A stretch of DNA of 64,000 nucleotides from an uncultured Anaeromusa sp. (GTDB lineage Bacteria > Bacillota > Negativicutes > Anaeromusales > Anaeromusaceae): positions 558,001 to 622,000 of the forward strand of contig NZ_OY781460.1 in the NCBI RefSeq assembly GCF_963676855.1, given 5' to 3'. Below the pieces are notes generated by a model. That model worked only from the letters and a program-made list of their open reading frames with translations, was not told where the DNA came from and ran no database searches. Position numbers and translations under genes: made by a program. Positions 7,691 through 16,958 of this stretch are shown here, piece after piece. Each line of letters opens with the position of its first letter. Position 1 is the stretch's first letter.

Positions 7691-9316
7691 TTACGGCACC
7701 AAGCCGGGGAAGACAAAGGCAAACATCCACGTTAAAAGCCCCAAGAACAAAACATAGGGAATTGTATACTTGATCGTTTTCCGCATAATCAGGCCTTCTT
7801 TACCCAAGAGGCCTACTGCCGTCGCGGCAATAACAATACTCTGCGGCGAAATCATTTTGCCGGCGGTGCTGCCGGCGTTGCCGGCAGACGCCATGAGGAT
7901 ATCCGACAGGTTCAGCCCATGAGCAGTAATAACCTGCAGCATACCGAACAAGGCATTAGACGACGTATTACTGCCGGTCAGGAAGACGCCCAAGGTACCA
8001 ATCATCGGACTGATGAAAGGATACAACGTCTGATCTACTACGCCGACAATGCTTTTCGCCATGCCCGCCACCATGGAAGCCTGCGGCGCACCAGATGCGC
8101 TAGCCCAAACAACCAGTTTGGTTTTAACGTCCACAATAGGCAGCGCCAGATTCATCACTTCGGAAATGGAGAGAATGCAAGCCACCGCGATAAAAGACGG
8201 AATCATTTGTTTAAAGGTTTTACCGAACTGACTGCCAACAGAATTCATGGGAATGCCCATGAAGTAGAACGCTACCAAGCCAGCAATCAGCATAATTGTT
8301 CCCGGGCTTTGCAGCCAGGTAAAGGCGTAAACCTTATTCGGGTTATAAATAAGCGCTTTGATTTGCAAAAACTCAAAGCCAGGCACTTTACCGGCAAAGA
8401 TTGCTTTCGTTCCCGGCAAGTTAACGCCGATAATGAAAATAGCCAGCAAAATATAGGGGAGCCATGATAAAAACAGTTCTTTGAAGTTGATTTCCTTAGC
8501 TCCAGCGTCCTGCTGCAGCGTTTCGCCGGGGAAGAGCCATACTTCTTTACTTTTGCAGTATGTAAGATATACTGCCAGCGCCGTCAAGCAGGCAATAGAA
8601 GCCAAAATGTCCACCAGCGTAGCACCCAGGAAATTGGCCACTAGGAACTGCACGATGCTGAACGACAAGCCGGTTACTAAAATAGCAGGAAGGATACCTT
8701 TCATGCCTTTGACACCAGACATGGAGAAAACCGTGGCAAATGCCATGATAAAAGCCAGAATTGGCATAAAACGTCCAGTCATTTGAGACAACTTCATAAA
8801 GTCGAGCTGCGTAGTCAGCACCAGGGTATCCGTCGGAATCCCCAGCGAGCCAAACGGCACCGGGCCGGTATTGGCCACCAAACAAACCAGCGCCGCCATC
8901 ATGGGATCGTAGCCCAAGCCCACCAAAATACTAGCCGGAATGGCTACCGGAGCGCCAAAGCCGCAAATGCCTTCTAGAAACGCGCTGAAACCGAAGCCGA
9001 TCAAAAGAGCCTGCGCCCGACGATCTGTCGTCAAAGCCGCCATAGCTCCTTGCATCTTGTCCATCCAGCCTGTTTCCTTAAGGACATTATACACAACCAG
9101 CGCACCAAAAGGAATGTACATAATAGGAAAGATACCGGTAATAGCCCCTTGGAGCGCTGCCAGCAGCGTCACCTGCGCAGGAAAACCAAAATAGAAAATA
9201 GCCACCAACACCGTAACCACCCAGGCCACCGGAGCTACCTTGACCGCCGGCTTCATCAGAAGAGGCAGACCGATCAGCAGCACTACTAAGGGCAATGCAG
9301 CCATCATTGCATCCAT
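7691..9316 (-). CDS. lctP: L-lactate permease
   Basis: A 541-residue membrane protein of the LctP family, with about 12-13 hydrophobic helices and the conserved GFGAPVAIPA and GNAGSTAGKMISPQSIVIA segments. It matches the usual family length. The family moves lactate, and often glycolate, with protons across the cytoplasmic membrane. The ATG is preceded by AGGAGG with a 7-base spacer. It lies downstream of glycerate kinase on the same strand, but a hairpin separates the two genes, and TTGTTC-17-TAATAA just after it could give lctP its own promoter. The neighbourhood suggests uptake of lactate, glycolate or glycerate. Confidence 0.95.
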   Translation of the reverse strand: MDAMMAALPLVVLLIGLPLLMKPAVKVAPVAWVVTVLVAIFYFGFPAQVTLLAALQGAITGIFPIMYIPFGALVVYNVLKETGWMDKMQGAMAALTTDRRAQALLIGFGFSAFLEGICGFGAPVAIPASILVGLGYDPMMAALVCLVANTGPVPFGSLGIPTDTLVLTTQLDFMKLSQMTGRFMPILAFIMAFATVFSMSGVKGMKGILPAILVTGLSFSIVQFLVANFLGATLVDILASIACLTALAVYLTYCKSKEVWLFPGETLQQDAGAKEINFKELFLSWLPYILLAIFIIGVNLPGTKAIFAGKVPGFEFLQIKALIYNPNKVYAFTWLQSPGTIMLIAGLVAFYFMGIPMNSVGSQFGKTFKQMIPSFIAVACILSISEVMNLALPIVDVKTKLVVWASASGAPQASMVAGMAKSIVGVVDQTLYPFISPMIGTLGVFLTGSNTSSNALFGMLQVITAHGLNLSDILMASAGNAGSTAGKMISPQSIVIAATAVGLLGKEGLIMRKTIKYTIPYVLFLGLLTWMFAFVFPGLVP

Positions 9317-9356
9317 GTAAAAACCTCCTTTTCTGTTTTTTCTAACTATTTATTAT

Positions 9357-9419
9357 TGTAAAGTAAAACCGTGAACAAGTGCAATTGGCAAATATGTCCA
9401 AAAACATCGTTCACGGTTT
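9357..9419 (-). terminator. Hairpin between glycerate kinase and lctP
   Basis: A perfect 11-bp stem (AAACCGTGAAC against GTTCACGGTTT) encloses about 32 bases and is followed on the minus strand by TACTTT. It fits a terminator or attenuator between the two genes. Confidence 0.65.
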
Positions 9420-9440
9420 CCTCTTTATTAGGCAAAGTAT

Positions 9441-10586
9441 CTAATTTTTTAGACTCATACCCACCGCCAAGAGGCGGCAAACACGCTCAGCGGCTTCTTC
9501 AATCAGATCCGCGCCACGTTCCATGCACTCTTCCAGACTCAAGGGACCAGGAACGGTACTACTCAACGCATCGATGCCTTTTTCGCGCACAGCGCTGCAG
9601 CCTTCGCCCAGACCGCCGGATAAGCAAATACACGGCACGCCATAGGCTCTAGCTAAGGCCGAGACTCCCACAGGAGCCTTGCCGTAGGCAGTCTGATAAT
9701 CTGTGCAGCCTTCACCGGTCAGCACCAAATCCGCCTGTTTCACCATCTCTTCAAAGTTAGCTGTTTCCAGCACCACGTCCACACCAGGACACAGGCGTCC
9801 TTCCGTAAAGAAGAGAAAGCCCGCGCCCAAACCACCGGCTGCGCCTGCACCGGCTATCTTGGCGGCATCCTTGCCAGTAACATCTTGAGCCACCTGAGCA
9901 TAGCGCGCCAAGGCCGCATCCAGTTCTTGCACGATTTCCGGCGTAGCCCCTTTTTGCGGACCATACACAGCCGACGCGCCGCGAGGACCGCACAACGGAT
10001 TGTCTACATCGCAAGCCACCAAAATATCGGTCTGCGCCAGGCGAGAATCTAGGCCGCTCATCTCAATGCTCGCCAACTTCGCCAAGGCAGCGCCGCCAGG
10101 GGGCAGTTCCTGGCCAGCCGCATCAAGAAAACGAACGCCGAGTGCTTGCAGCATGCCCGCGCCGCCGTCATTGGTAGCGCTGCCGCCAATACCGATAACC
10201 AAACGCTTGGCCCCAGCATCCAGCGCCGCCTTAATCAGCTCGCCGGTCCCGTACGTCGTCGTCCCCCGCGGGTCGCGCTGCGCCTTAGGCACCAACGGCA
10301 AGCCAGAAGCGGCCGCCATTTCAATCACCGCCGTCACCTTATCGCCCAACAGTCCGTAGTAAGCTTCCACCGGCGTCCCCAGAGGCCCTTGGACGAATTT
10401 TTTCACGACTGTCCCGCCCGTGGAGGCTACCATCGCTTCTACCGTACCTTCGCCGCCATCGGCAATCGGCACTAACTGTATCTCTGCGTGGGGAAACACG
10501 ATTTGCACGCCCCGCTGCATAGCCCGCGCTACCTCCAACGCCGATACGCTTCCTTTATACGAATCCGGTGCAATAATTACACGCAT
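9441..10586 (-). CDS. Glycerate 2-kinase (GarK/GlxK family)
   Basis: A 381-residue cytoplasmic kinase of glycerate kinase type 1. The N-terminus has APDSYKGS and IADGGEGTVEA. The nucleotide region has GIGGSATNDGGAGM (about residues 130-145) and the C-terminal part has VLTGEGCTDYQT. The family phosphorylates D-glycerate to 2-phosphoglycerate and ends the glucarate/galactarate and glycolate routes. The start is ATG behind AAGGAGG. It is transcribed away from the CdaR-type regulator at 10822, the classical arrangement of a diacid regulator with its target. Confidence 0.95.
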   Translation of the reverse strand: MRVIIAPDSYKGSVSALEVARAMQRGVQIVFPHAEIQLVPIADGGEGTVEAMVASTGGTVVKKFVQGPLGTPVEAYYGLLGDKVTAVIEMAAASGLPLVPKAQRDPRGTTTYGTGELIKAALDAGAKRLVIGIGGSATNDGGAGMLQALGVRFLDAAGQELPPGGAALAKLASIEMSGLDSRLAQTDILVACDVDNPLCGPRGASAVYGPQKGATPEIVQELDAALARYAQVAQDVTGKDAAKIAGAGAAGGLGAGFLFFTEGRLCPGVDVVLETANFEEMVKQADLVLTGEGCTDYQTAYGKAPVGVSALARAYGVPCICLSGGLGEGCSAVREKGIDALSSTVPGPLSLEECMERGADLIEEAAERVCRLLAVGMSLKN

Positions 10587-10821
10587 GGTTTCTCCTCCTT
10601 AAAACAGCTAATTTTTTGAAATCACTTATTTATTTTATTTTATACTAAGTTCCTTGGCGAAAGCAATTGTCTGGTTTGCACGATTTTTTAATGCTTTTTT
10701 AGAAGTTTTGCACATAAAATCGCAAAAATATCCTCAATATCTTTTTGGTTTTAGCAGGATTTTAGACAAAATCGCCAAATACTACTATCATAGCCTGGAT
10801 AAAAGAAGGAGGCTTTGCAGC

Positions 10822-11985
10822 ATGCTCCTCACTCCCGGCCTGGCGCAGCAAGTCGTCAACGCCCTCATGCCTTTGGTACGGCAAAACGTCAATGTCATGG
10901 ACGCCACCGGAACGATCATTGCCTCCTTTCAAGCTAAACGAATCGGCGATTTTCATAAAGGCGCCTTTGACGCCATAACCCAGCAGCAGACCGTAGAAAT
11001 TCACCCGGAAGACGTCAACCTCTTTCCCGGTGCGCTACCAGGCGTTAATATGCCAATTCTTTTGGAGGGTCAGGTTATCGGCGTTGTCGGTATTTCCGGT
11101 CACCCCAAAGAAGTCCGCGATACGGCCAAACTGCTCAAAGCCGTCACTGAATTAATTTTGGAGCGAGATGTATTAATGGAAAAGTTTCGCTCCCAAGCCC
11201 AGTTGCATGAACATTTCGCCAGCCTGCTGCTCGCGGAAAAAACAGAACAAGATACGGCTTCTCTGCAGGCGTCTGCCAAGCTGCTCAAATACGATTTATC
11301 TCTCGCACGCCAGGTTGTTATAATCGACACGGAGCCTCTTGTATTACAAGCTCTTTCTTTTGGCCCCTATGATCTGGTCTTCACCCGCCTGCGTGAGAAC
11401 ATCCTGCAACATCTTTTGCCTTCTCCTTGCATTGGGCCCCGAGATTTTGTCGTCTTTCTGGAGCAGCGCTTAGTGATTCTGAGGGAAACACAGCTCTCCG
11501 CGCCTGATTCATTGGACGCCTTGTTCCAATGGGGCCAGCAAATAAGCCAACTGTTGCCGCCGCACACCACTCCTTTGCCCATCGGCCTTGGCAGCAGCGA
11601 CGCCGCCACTGCACAGCTGCATTTTTCTTACCAAGAAGCACTCTTTGCACTAAAATGCTGCCGCCCTGATAAACCGGTCGCTTCCATTGAAGAGCTTCCT
11701 GTTCTAGCAGCGTATGCTCTACGCTATGCGCCCGGCCGCACTTGCCGTCCGCTACAAAAGCTGCAAGATACGCTGTGTGAAGCAGGTCTGCGCAAGTTCA
11801 ATATGGAGGAAACCCTGCGCTGCCTTCTGGAACAAAATCTCAATACCTCTCTGGCGGCTAAAGAGCTGTTCATCCATCGTAACACATTGCTCTTCCGCTT
11901 GGCCAAGCTGCGCAGCTCCACCGGCCTAGATCCTTGCCATCATTTCGACCATGCCGTGCTCTGCCGGCTGCTGCTGGAAAAGTAA
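10822..11985 (+). CDS. CdaR-family sugar-diacid transcriptional regulator (copy 1)
   Basis: A 387-residue regulator. The N-terminal diacid-recognition domain (residues 1-130; LAQQVVNALMPLV, GQVIGVVGISG) is followed by a linker domain and a C-terminal PucR-type helix-turn-helix (LNTSLAAKELFIHRNTLLFRLAKL, quoted in part as SLAAKELFIHRNTLLFRL). Start 10822 has GGAGG 9 bases upstream, and an upstream in-frame extension has no site. It diverges from glycerate kinase, so glycerate kinase and perhaps lctP are the likely targets. In the 235-base gap, AAAATCGC followed by an A-run occurs twice (near 10720 and 10765), a possible binding site. Members usually activate in response to glycerate or diacids. 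Confidence 0.9.
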   Translation: MLLTPGLAQQVVNALMPLVRQNVNVMDATGTIIASFQAKRIGDFHKGAFDAITQQQTVEIHPEDVNLFPGALPGVNMPILLEGQVIGVVGISGHPKEVRDTAKLLKAVTELILERDVLMEKFRSQAQLHEHFASLLLAEKTEQDTASLQASAKLLKYDLSLARQVVIIDTEPLVLQALSFGPYDLVFTRLRENILQHLLPSPCIGPRDFVVFLEQRLVILRETQLSAPDSLDALFQWGQQISQLLPPHTTPLPIGLGSSDAATAQLHFSYQEALFALKCCRPDKPVASIEELPVLAAYALRYAPGRTCRPLQKLQDTLCEAGLRKFNMEETLRCLLEQNLNTSLAAKELFIHRNTLLFRLAKLRSSTGLDPCHHFDHAVLCRLLLEK

Positions 11986-12078
11986 AAACGGGATTTAAAA
12001 TCGGTTATCCCTCTGGCTTTTCTCTGTTACTCTGTGTAAACCGTATTTTTCATTTAATGTAGAAAGAAGGGATTTTAT

Positions 12079-12390
12079 ATGAGCCACCAAGTTGAAGATT
12101 TTTACCAGCCTTTAGGATTTGAAATCATTGAGTTCTCGGAAGACGGCCCGACGCTTTGCTACGAGCCGGTGGAAAATGACCAATACGCCATTCTCACCAC
12201 GGAGGAAGGCTTAGTCCCGGAATCGTTAGAGGAAAAAGTAATTTTTTCCTACTATTGCAAAGCCGGCGCTTTTCGCTGGCATGTAGAGTTTGAAAATTCC
12301 CAAGCCTTTGCCGAAGTTTGGCCGTCAGCGGCAACACCGGCGGAACGCTTTGCAGCCATGGAAGAACTGATCAAGAAAGAAGAAGCGTAA
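12079..12390 (+). CDS. Hypothetical acidic protein (103 residues)
   Basis: I do not recognise this protein. It is 103 residues long, acidic and rich in aromatic residues, with no signal peptide or membrane helix. The Phe/Trp pattern in the second half (FRWHVEFENSQAFAEVW) suggests a small beta-rich fold. The ATG has AAGGGA 6 bases upstream and a strong terminator follows, so it is a real monocistronic gene. It follows the CdaR-type regulator by 93 bases with no visible terminator between them. Confidence 0.7.
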   Translation: MSHQVEDFYQPLGFEIIEFSEDGPTLCYEPVENDQYAILTTEEGLVPESLEEKVIFSYYCKAGAFRWHVEFENSQAFAEVWPSAATPAERFAAMEELIKKEEA

Positions 12391-12415
12391 AAGCTTATAA
12401 ATCTTGATAGAGAGT

Positions 12416-12456
12416 AAAAAACGGCCTTTTGCTATAAAGCAAAAGGCCGTTTTTTA
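12416..12456. terminator. Bidirectional terminator
   Basis: A stem of about 16 bp (AAAAACGGCCTTTTGC against GCAAAAGGCCGTTTTT) with a 6-base loop has A- and T-runs on both sides. It serves the hypothetical gene and the convergent DJ-1-like gene. Confidence 0.92.
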
Positions 12457-12457
12457 T

Positions 12458-13141
12458 TCAACATTCCACACAAGCAGTTTCTTTTACCGCCGCAATAACT
12501 TCTTTAGCAAAGGCTTCGCTTGACTGTGGATTTTGTCCGGTCACCCAGGAACCGTCGCGTATGACAAAGGTCTCCCAGGGTTTGCTGTGCTCATACTGAG
12601 CGCCCAGCTCTTTCAGCCGATTTTCCAGTAGAAACGGTACCGCTTCCTCCAATTGCACCATGCGTTCTTCTGCATTAGTGAAGCCGGTTAGGCGGCGTCC
12701 CGCTACTAACGGGGTGCCATCTTCTTTTTGCGCCCGCACCAAGCCAGCCGGACCATGACAGACAGCGCCAATCACCCAACCGCCCACATCTGCGCGCTGG
12801 AGGAGCGCCGCCAAAACCTCATCCTTTGCCAAATCCACCATAGGCCCGTGCCCGCCCGGCAAAATAATCGCATCAAAAACTTCGCGTTCCACTTCGCCTA
12901 ATTTTCGCGTCTGCTTTAATACCTCGGCTGCCTTCTGCCACACCGCTGGCTGGCCTACAGCCACGCTACGAGGATCCACCGGCGCCTCGCCTCCTAATGG
13001 ACTGGCAACCACAACCTCAAAGCCGGCCTGAAGAAAGAGCAAGTACGGCGCCGCAAACTCTTCCAGCCACAGTCCGGTCCGATGAACCCCCATTGCTTTG
13101 GCACTAGTTACTACCATGAGCAGTTTTCCACCTTGATTCAT
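12458..13141 (-). CDS. DJ-1/PfpI family protein (Hsp31-like)
   Basis: A 227-residue class-I glutamine-amidotransferase-like protein. The nucleophile elbow AVCHGPAGL (Cys near residue 127) and ILPGGHGPMVDL are intact. Length and insert pattern match the Hsp31/YhbO-like branch, whose members act as glyoxalases, deglycases or chaperones against carbonyl stress. The start is ATG at 13141, 8 bases after AAAGGAG; the longer GTG start overlaps that site. It is monocistronic and shares the terminator with the convergent gene. The biochemical subtype cannot be fixed from sequence. Confidence 0.88.
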   Translation of the reverse strand: MNQGGKLLMVVTSAKAMGVHRTGLWLEEFAAPYLLFLQAGFEVVVASPLGGEAPVDPRSVAVGQPAVWQKAAEVLKQTRKLGEVEREVFDAIILPGGHGPMVDLAKDEVLAALLQRADVGGWVIGAVCHGPAGLVRAQKEDGTPLVAGRRLTGFTNAEERMVQLEEAVPFLLENRLKELGAQYEHSKPWETFVIRDGSWVTGQNPQSSEAFAKEVIAAVKETACVEC

Positions 13142-13277
13142 CCTTGTCACTCCTTTCGCCGGCTATGCTGCCAACTCATGCCAGCATACCTACTGTCTAT
13201 TTCCCTATGCAAATGCATTTTCCTGCCATTTTTTAGCGAAATGAAAACGAGCAACGGCAAGAATTAAATAATAGCAT

Positions 13278-15251
13278 CTACATACGAAACTTACCCACCG
13301 ATTCCTGCAAATCCTGCGCTAAATGCGCTAATGTTTGGCTGGCAGACGCAATTTCCTCCATGGAAGCAGTTTGCTCTTCTGTCGCCGCCGACACGCCGCT
13401 GGCTTCATCAGCCACAGCCAAAGAAAGGTCCTTGATCCGCCGCACTGCTGCGGCACTTTGCCGACTTTCCGCCACCGTCCCTGATACCTCTGCGGAAATA
13501 TCCCTCACTTGCGCCGATAACTCTTCCACCAAGGCGGCAATTTCTGCAAACTGCCGCCCTGCTTCGCGGACCTGAGCCACGCCGTCGCCAACGCGCTCTT
13601 TTTGCACGTCCATCACTTCGACCGTTTGCCGTATGTTGCCATTGTTTTCCGCAATTAACTCCGTGATTTCTTTCGCTGCATGTTCCGATTGTTCCGCCAG
13701 CTTACGCACTTCATCCGCCACTACCGCAAAACCGCGCCCGTGTTCGCCCGCCCGCGCTGCCTCAATGGCGGCATTTAACGCTAAGAGATTGGTCTGTCCA
13801 GCAATGGTTTTAATCATATCTACAATTTCTGAAATACGCTGCGAACTGCTATCAAGCTCTTGAATCGCACTGCCTACTTGAGCTGCACCACTGCCTATGG
13901 CGTCTATACTTTCTACCGCCGCAGCCAGCCCTTTCTGCCCCTGCATGGTGGTGTTAGCCGTCTGTTCGGCCGCGCCGGAAGCAGCCTCGGCCGCTTTTCC
14001 CGCCTTTTCCAGCCGCTGCGCTACGCGTTCCACCGCCAGAGCGGTTTCTTCTACAGAACTAACCTGTTGCGCAGCACTTTCTGTAATCTCTACGGCCGCC
14101 TGCGCTACTTGCTGTGACGCGTCTGCAGCCTGACTAGAGCTGGCTGTCAGTTCCTGCGAGGAACCAGCCAGTTGCTCAGCCGAACGAACTGTCTCTCCAA
14201 CCAGCTTCCGCAAACTAGCAACCATCGCCAAAAAACTATTGTTCAATACGCCAATTTCGTCGGCGCGCTCGCTAGCATCCAAGTTCAGCTGCAACTCGCC
14301 GGAAGCCACTTTCTGCGCAGCTGCCGCTACTAAGGCTACTGGCTTGGCAATAGCGCCTGCCACATTCATTAGGATAAAACCAAGTAAAAGAATGGCTGCC
14401 GCACTCAAGCCCGCCATCCACAAGCCTAAATCGCGGACCGGCTGATATACCTCGGCAGACGGTACCTCCAGTACTAACGCCCAACCACTGCTGCCCACAG
14501 GACTCGATGCAAAAAAGCGATCTTCTCCATTAGAAGACAGTTCTTGAAAGCTGGAACGACCACTCAAAAAGGCGGCGCCTGCTTCTTTCAATCTTCCATT
14601 TTCCATCGTTAGTACGTTATCGTTCAAGGTCAAGGAAGAATGTGCGACAAAAAAGCCTTCGCGATTTAAGATAAAAGCCTGCCCGGAATCTCTCATGCGC
14701 ACGCCCTGCGTCATTTGCCCTATTGCATCTAACGACAAATCCATCCCCAGCACCGCTATCGGCGTCCCGTTCTGCCGTATAGCTGCGGAAAGGCTGATAA
14801 CCGGTTTTTTGGTAATCGCATCAACATACACTTTGGAAAATACAACGCCATTGCTGGCAAGAGCGTCTTTAAACCAATCTCTTGTTGCCGGATCATAATC
14901 CGCTGGCGGCACCCAGCCGGTGCCGTCAATAAATTTCTTACTGGGAAAGGCCACATAAATATCCTGCGCCCCAGGAGTGTTCTTGGTTAAATAAGTTACG
15001 GTCCGTAAAATTTCTTCATCCGCCGGAAGATTTACACTCCATGCGGCTGCCAGAGAACCTACTGTTTCTTGCTTGGCTGATAGAATAGACTGCACTGCTT
15101 CCGCGTAGCGGGCGGATGCCTGACTCATTTCCATGCGAATTTCTTCATTTAAGGCGCGGCTCGCCTGCCAGTACGCCACTCCACTCAATAGAACCAGCAC
15201 CACCATCACCGGAACACAAATTGCCAGCATCATTCTTGACCGTAAATTCAT
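13278..15251 (-). CDS. Methyl-accepting chemotaxis protein with dCache sensor (copy A)
   Basis: A 657-residue membrane receptor: N-terminal helix (about 7-28), periplasmic dCache domain (30-275, with [16 protein letters not shown] and [11 protein letters not shown]), second helix (about 280-305), HAMP, and a cytoplasmic hairpin with tip [18 protein letters not shown]. dCache domains usually bind amino acids or organic acids. The start at 15251 follows AAGGAGG by 8 bases. The close paralog at 16959-18932 differs mainly in the sensor. An 88-base structured leader with its own promoter precedes it. Confidence 0.95.
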   Translation of the reverse strand: MNLRSRMMLAICVPVMVVLVLLSGVAYWQASRALNEEIRMEMSQASARYAEAVQSILSAKQETVGSLAAAWSVNLPADEEILRTVTYLTKNTPGAQDIYVAFPSKKFIDGTGWVPPADYDPATRDWFKDALASNGVVFSKVYVDAITKKPVISLSAAIRQNGTPIAVLGMDLSLDAIGQMTQGVRMRDSGQAFILNREGFFVAHSSLTLNDNVLTMENGRLKEAGAAFLSGRSSFQELSSNGEDRFFASSPVGSSGWALVLEVPSAEVYQPVRDLGLWMAGLSAAAILLLGFILMNVAGAIAKPVALVAAAAQKVASGELQLNLDASERADEIGVLNNSFLAMVASLRKLVGETVRSAEQLAGSSQELTASSSQAADASQQVAQAAVEITESAAQQVSSVEETALAVERVAQRLEKAGKAAEAASGAAEQTANTTMQGQKGLAAAVESIDAIGSGAAQVGSAIQELDSSSQRISEIVDMIKTIAGQTNLLALNAAIEAARAGEHGRGFAVVADEVRKLAEQSEHAAKEITELIAENNGNIRQTVEVMDVQKERVGDGVAQVREAGRQFAEIAALVEELSAQVRDISAEVSGTVAESRQSAAAVRRIKDLSLAVADEASGVSAATEEQTASMEEIASASQTLAHLAQDLQESVGKFRM

Positions 15252-15305
15252 AGCCGCCGCCTCCTTCATCCTCTAGTTTTGGTTAACCATTCCTTATATT
15301 ACCTA

Positions 15306-15393
15306 GGACAAAATGCAAAAAAGCAACGCGAATTTGCACTGGCTACATTGCCTCGCAAACCGTGTTGCTTTACCGTAATCTTTCATTTTGTCC
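15306..15393 (-). promoter_or_regulatory. Structured leader RNA / attenuator upstream of chemoreceptor A
   Basis: The transcript of chemoreceptor A should fold almost from its 5' end. An outer 10-bp stem (GGACAAAATG/CATTTTGTCC) encloses a long inner stem (GCAAC...GTTGC extended by TTTGC/GCAAA) with an apical GGC/GCC hairpin. The inner stem is followed by TTTTTT, which would terminate transcription. This is the layout of an attenuator or riboswitch, but it does not match the c-di-GMP-I core or another class that I know. It could alternatively be a hairpin repeat that has landed in the leader. Confidence 0.55.
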
Positions 15394-15408
15394 ACTTGAG
15401 ATAGGACA

Positions 15409-15436
15409 ATTATACCATTTTCGTTCTAAAACGCAA
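15409..15436 (-). promoter_or_regulatory. Promoter of chemoreceptor A
   Basis: On the minus strand TTGCGT and TATAAT are separated by 16 bases. Transcription would start about 10 bases before the structured leader. Confidence 0.65.
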
Positions 15437-15591
15437 TGCATTCTTTGCATTTTTTACACAAAATCAATAAAAATTCAAAAGAATACTGTTTTTTGTTCCA
15501 TTGTTTTCCATTCGCAGTAGACTTGTTTTTTATACTTAAACAAGAGTAACGCGCAACTACGAACTTCTTAAAGCACAACGCTTATAAAATA

Positions 15592-15631
15592 GACAAAGCT
15601 CCGACTGCAAACGCAATTCTGCAGCCGGAGC
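15592..15631 (-). terminator. Terminator of the tandem-cupin gene
   Basis: On the minus strand GCTCCGGCTGCA pairs with TGCAGTCGGAGC (one mismatch) around a 10-base loop, followed by TTTGTC. It lies 16 bases after the cupin stop codon. Confidence 0.8.
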
Positions 15632-15647
15632 CAATGCATTTCGTAAT

Positions 15648-16532
15648 TTATTTGTCCAAGAAGACTTTGTCGTTGCCGCCAGCCTGTGGCGGTGCAAAGA
15701 GGCAGAAGACCTTCATGTCTTCCCCACCGGTTACCCGGGTAGCATGATATACGCCACGGGGATTAATATGCAAATCACCAGCTTTCACAGGTACCCACTG
15801 GCCATCAATATACATTTCACCTTGACCTTTATAGACAAAGACAATTTCTTCAGCCGATTTATGGAAATGACGACCAATCAACGGACCGTGATTCTGCACC
15901 AGCACCAGTTCACTGCGAGGAGATTGGTAGACGGAATCGCCGCGAGTGGCCGCACCGGCTTGGAGCGGATGTCCCGCGTAGAAAGAATCCAGATTAATCA
16001 GCATCCCTTCCTTAGCCGAAGCGTCCAATAAAGACGGTGCACCGACTACGCCTTGGAAATTATCAGGGAAGAATACTTTATCATTGCCGCTTTCTTGGGG
16101 TTGCGTGAAGAAGCCAATCACTTCCATAGGCTCATCGCCAGTCACCCGGGTTCCATGGACTACGCCACGGGGATTGACGTGAATATCGCCAGCTTTTACC
16201 GGCACCCATTTGCCGCCGATAAACATTTCACCTTGGCCTTTGTGCACATAAACAATTTCATCGGCCGTCGCATGGTAATGTAAACCGATTAACTTGCCCT
16301 GGTTTGTTACCAAGCTAGCCTGGACGCGAGGAGACTTGAACACTTCATCACCACGCGGACCGGCGTTGGTCGGCTGATGCGATACAAAAAATTCATCCAA
16401 ATTAATTAACAACCCTTTGTCCGCCGAAGCGTCCAAAAGTCCCTTATCTCCTACCACCGGCCCTGGCGCTGCCAGAACGCTTCCCGTCATCATCATCAGG
16501 CATAATGCGCCGAATAAGAATATACGTTTCAT
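15648..16532 (-). CDS. Exported tandem-cupin protein
   Basis: A 294-residue protein with a signal peptide (MKRIFLFGALCLMMMTGSVLAA) and two homologous cupin_2 domains of about 120 residues each. Each repeat has a GLINLD-like lead-in (LLINLDEFF, MLINLDSFY), then GLHYHATADEIVYV or GRHFHKSAEEIVFV, GxWVPVKAGD and HINPRGV. The metal ligands (HxH, E, and a later H) are kept in both halves. The start at 16532 is preferred because AGAGAGG lies 9 bases upstream; the earlier ATG abuts it. Sandwiched between two dCache receptors, it may bind or modify a ligand outside the cytoplasm, but that is only inference. Confidence 0.8.
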   Translation of the reverse strand: MKRIFLFGALCLMMMTGSVLAAPGPVVGDKGLLDASADKGLLINLDEFFVSHQPTNAGPRGDEVFKSPRVQASLVTNQGKLIGLHYHATADEIVYVHKGQGEMFIGGKWVPVKAGDIHVNPRGVVHGTRVTGDEPMEVIGFFTQPQESGNDKVFFPDNFQGVVGAPSLLDASAKEGMLINLDSFYAGHPLQAGAATRGDSVYQSPRSELVLVQNHGPLIGRHFHKSAEEIVFVYKGQGEMYIDGQWVPVKAGDLHINPRGVYHATRVTGGEDMKVFCLFAPPQAGGNDKVFLDK

Positions 16533-16801
16533 TCTATTCATCCTCTCTTTTTTAGCTGGTTCATGAGTTTACCGTTTTAGTGTACCGATTTACTAGCAAA
16601 AAAAGAAAACGCCTCCTTTGCCTGCTAAGAACTCACCAAATTATGTATAATCTACGCCTTTTTTTTCACATCGCCTCAGCGTAACATGCTGACACTAGCA
16701 ACTTCTAAGCAATTGTTTTTAGAAACCGGTTTCTATATGCGCAGTTTTTATTATAATCTATATATTCCCATTTGTCTAATAGTTTCTTGCAAGAGTTAAA
16801 C

Positions 16802-16877
16802 AGAAGTAGCGAACGATGCAGTCGCCGTTTTTTGCGAGGCTTGCGAAAATCTTGTCGCAAAAACATTGGCGTCTTCT
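16802..16877. repeat. Short hairpin element (repeat family)
   Basis: Nested inverted arms: GAAG against CTTC at the ends and CGCCGTTTTTTGCGA (16823-16837) against TCGCAAAAACATTGGCG (16855-16871). The loop has AAAATCTTGTCGC, close to AAATCTTGTCTC of the element at 59780-59960. It sits in the 426-base gap between the cupin gene and chemoreceptor B. The rest of that gap (16533-16801) has only the cupin gene's upstream region, with no clear consensus promoter. Confidence 0.55.
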
Positions 16878-16958
16878 ATATGAGCGGCAAAACGTATACA
16901 ACGAAAACAAACCGGAAGCGCAGCCCTGCTGCACCCCCGGCCTGTTTTCAAACTGCCT

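Noticed and set aside
15306..15393. c-di-GMP-I (GEMM) riboswitch before chemoreceptor A
   Set aside because: The conserved core segments of that class are not present; only the gene context fits.
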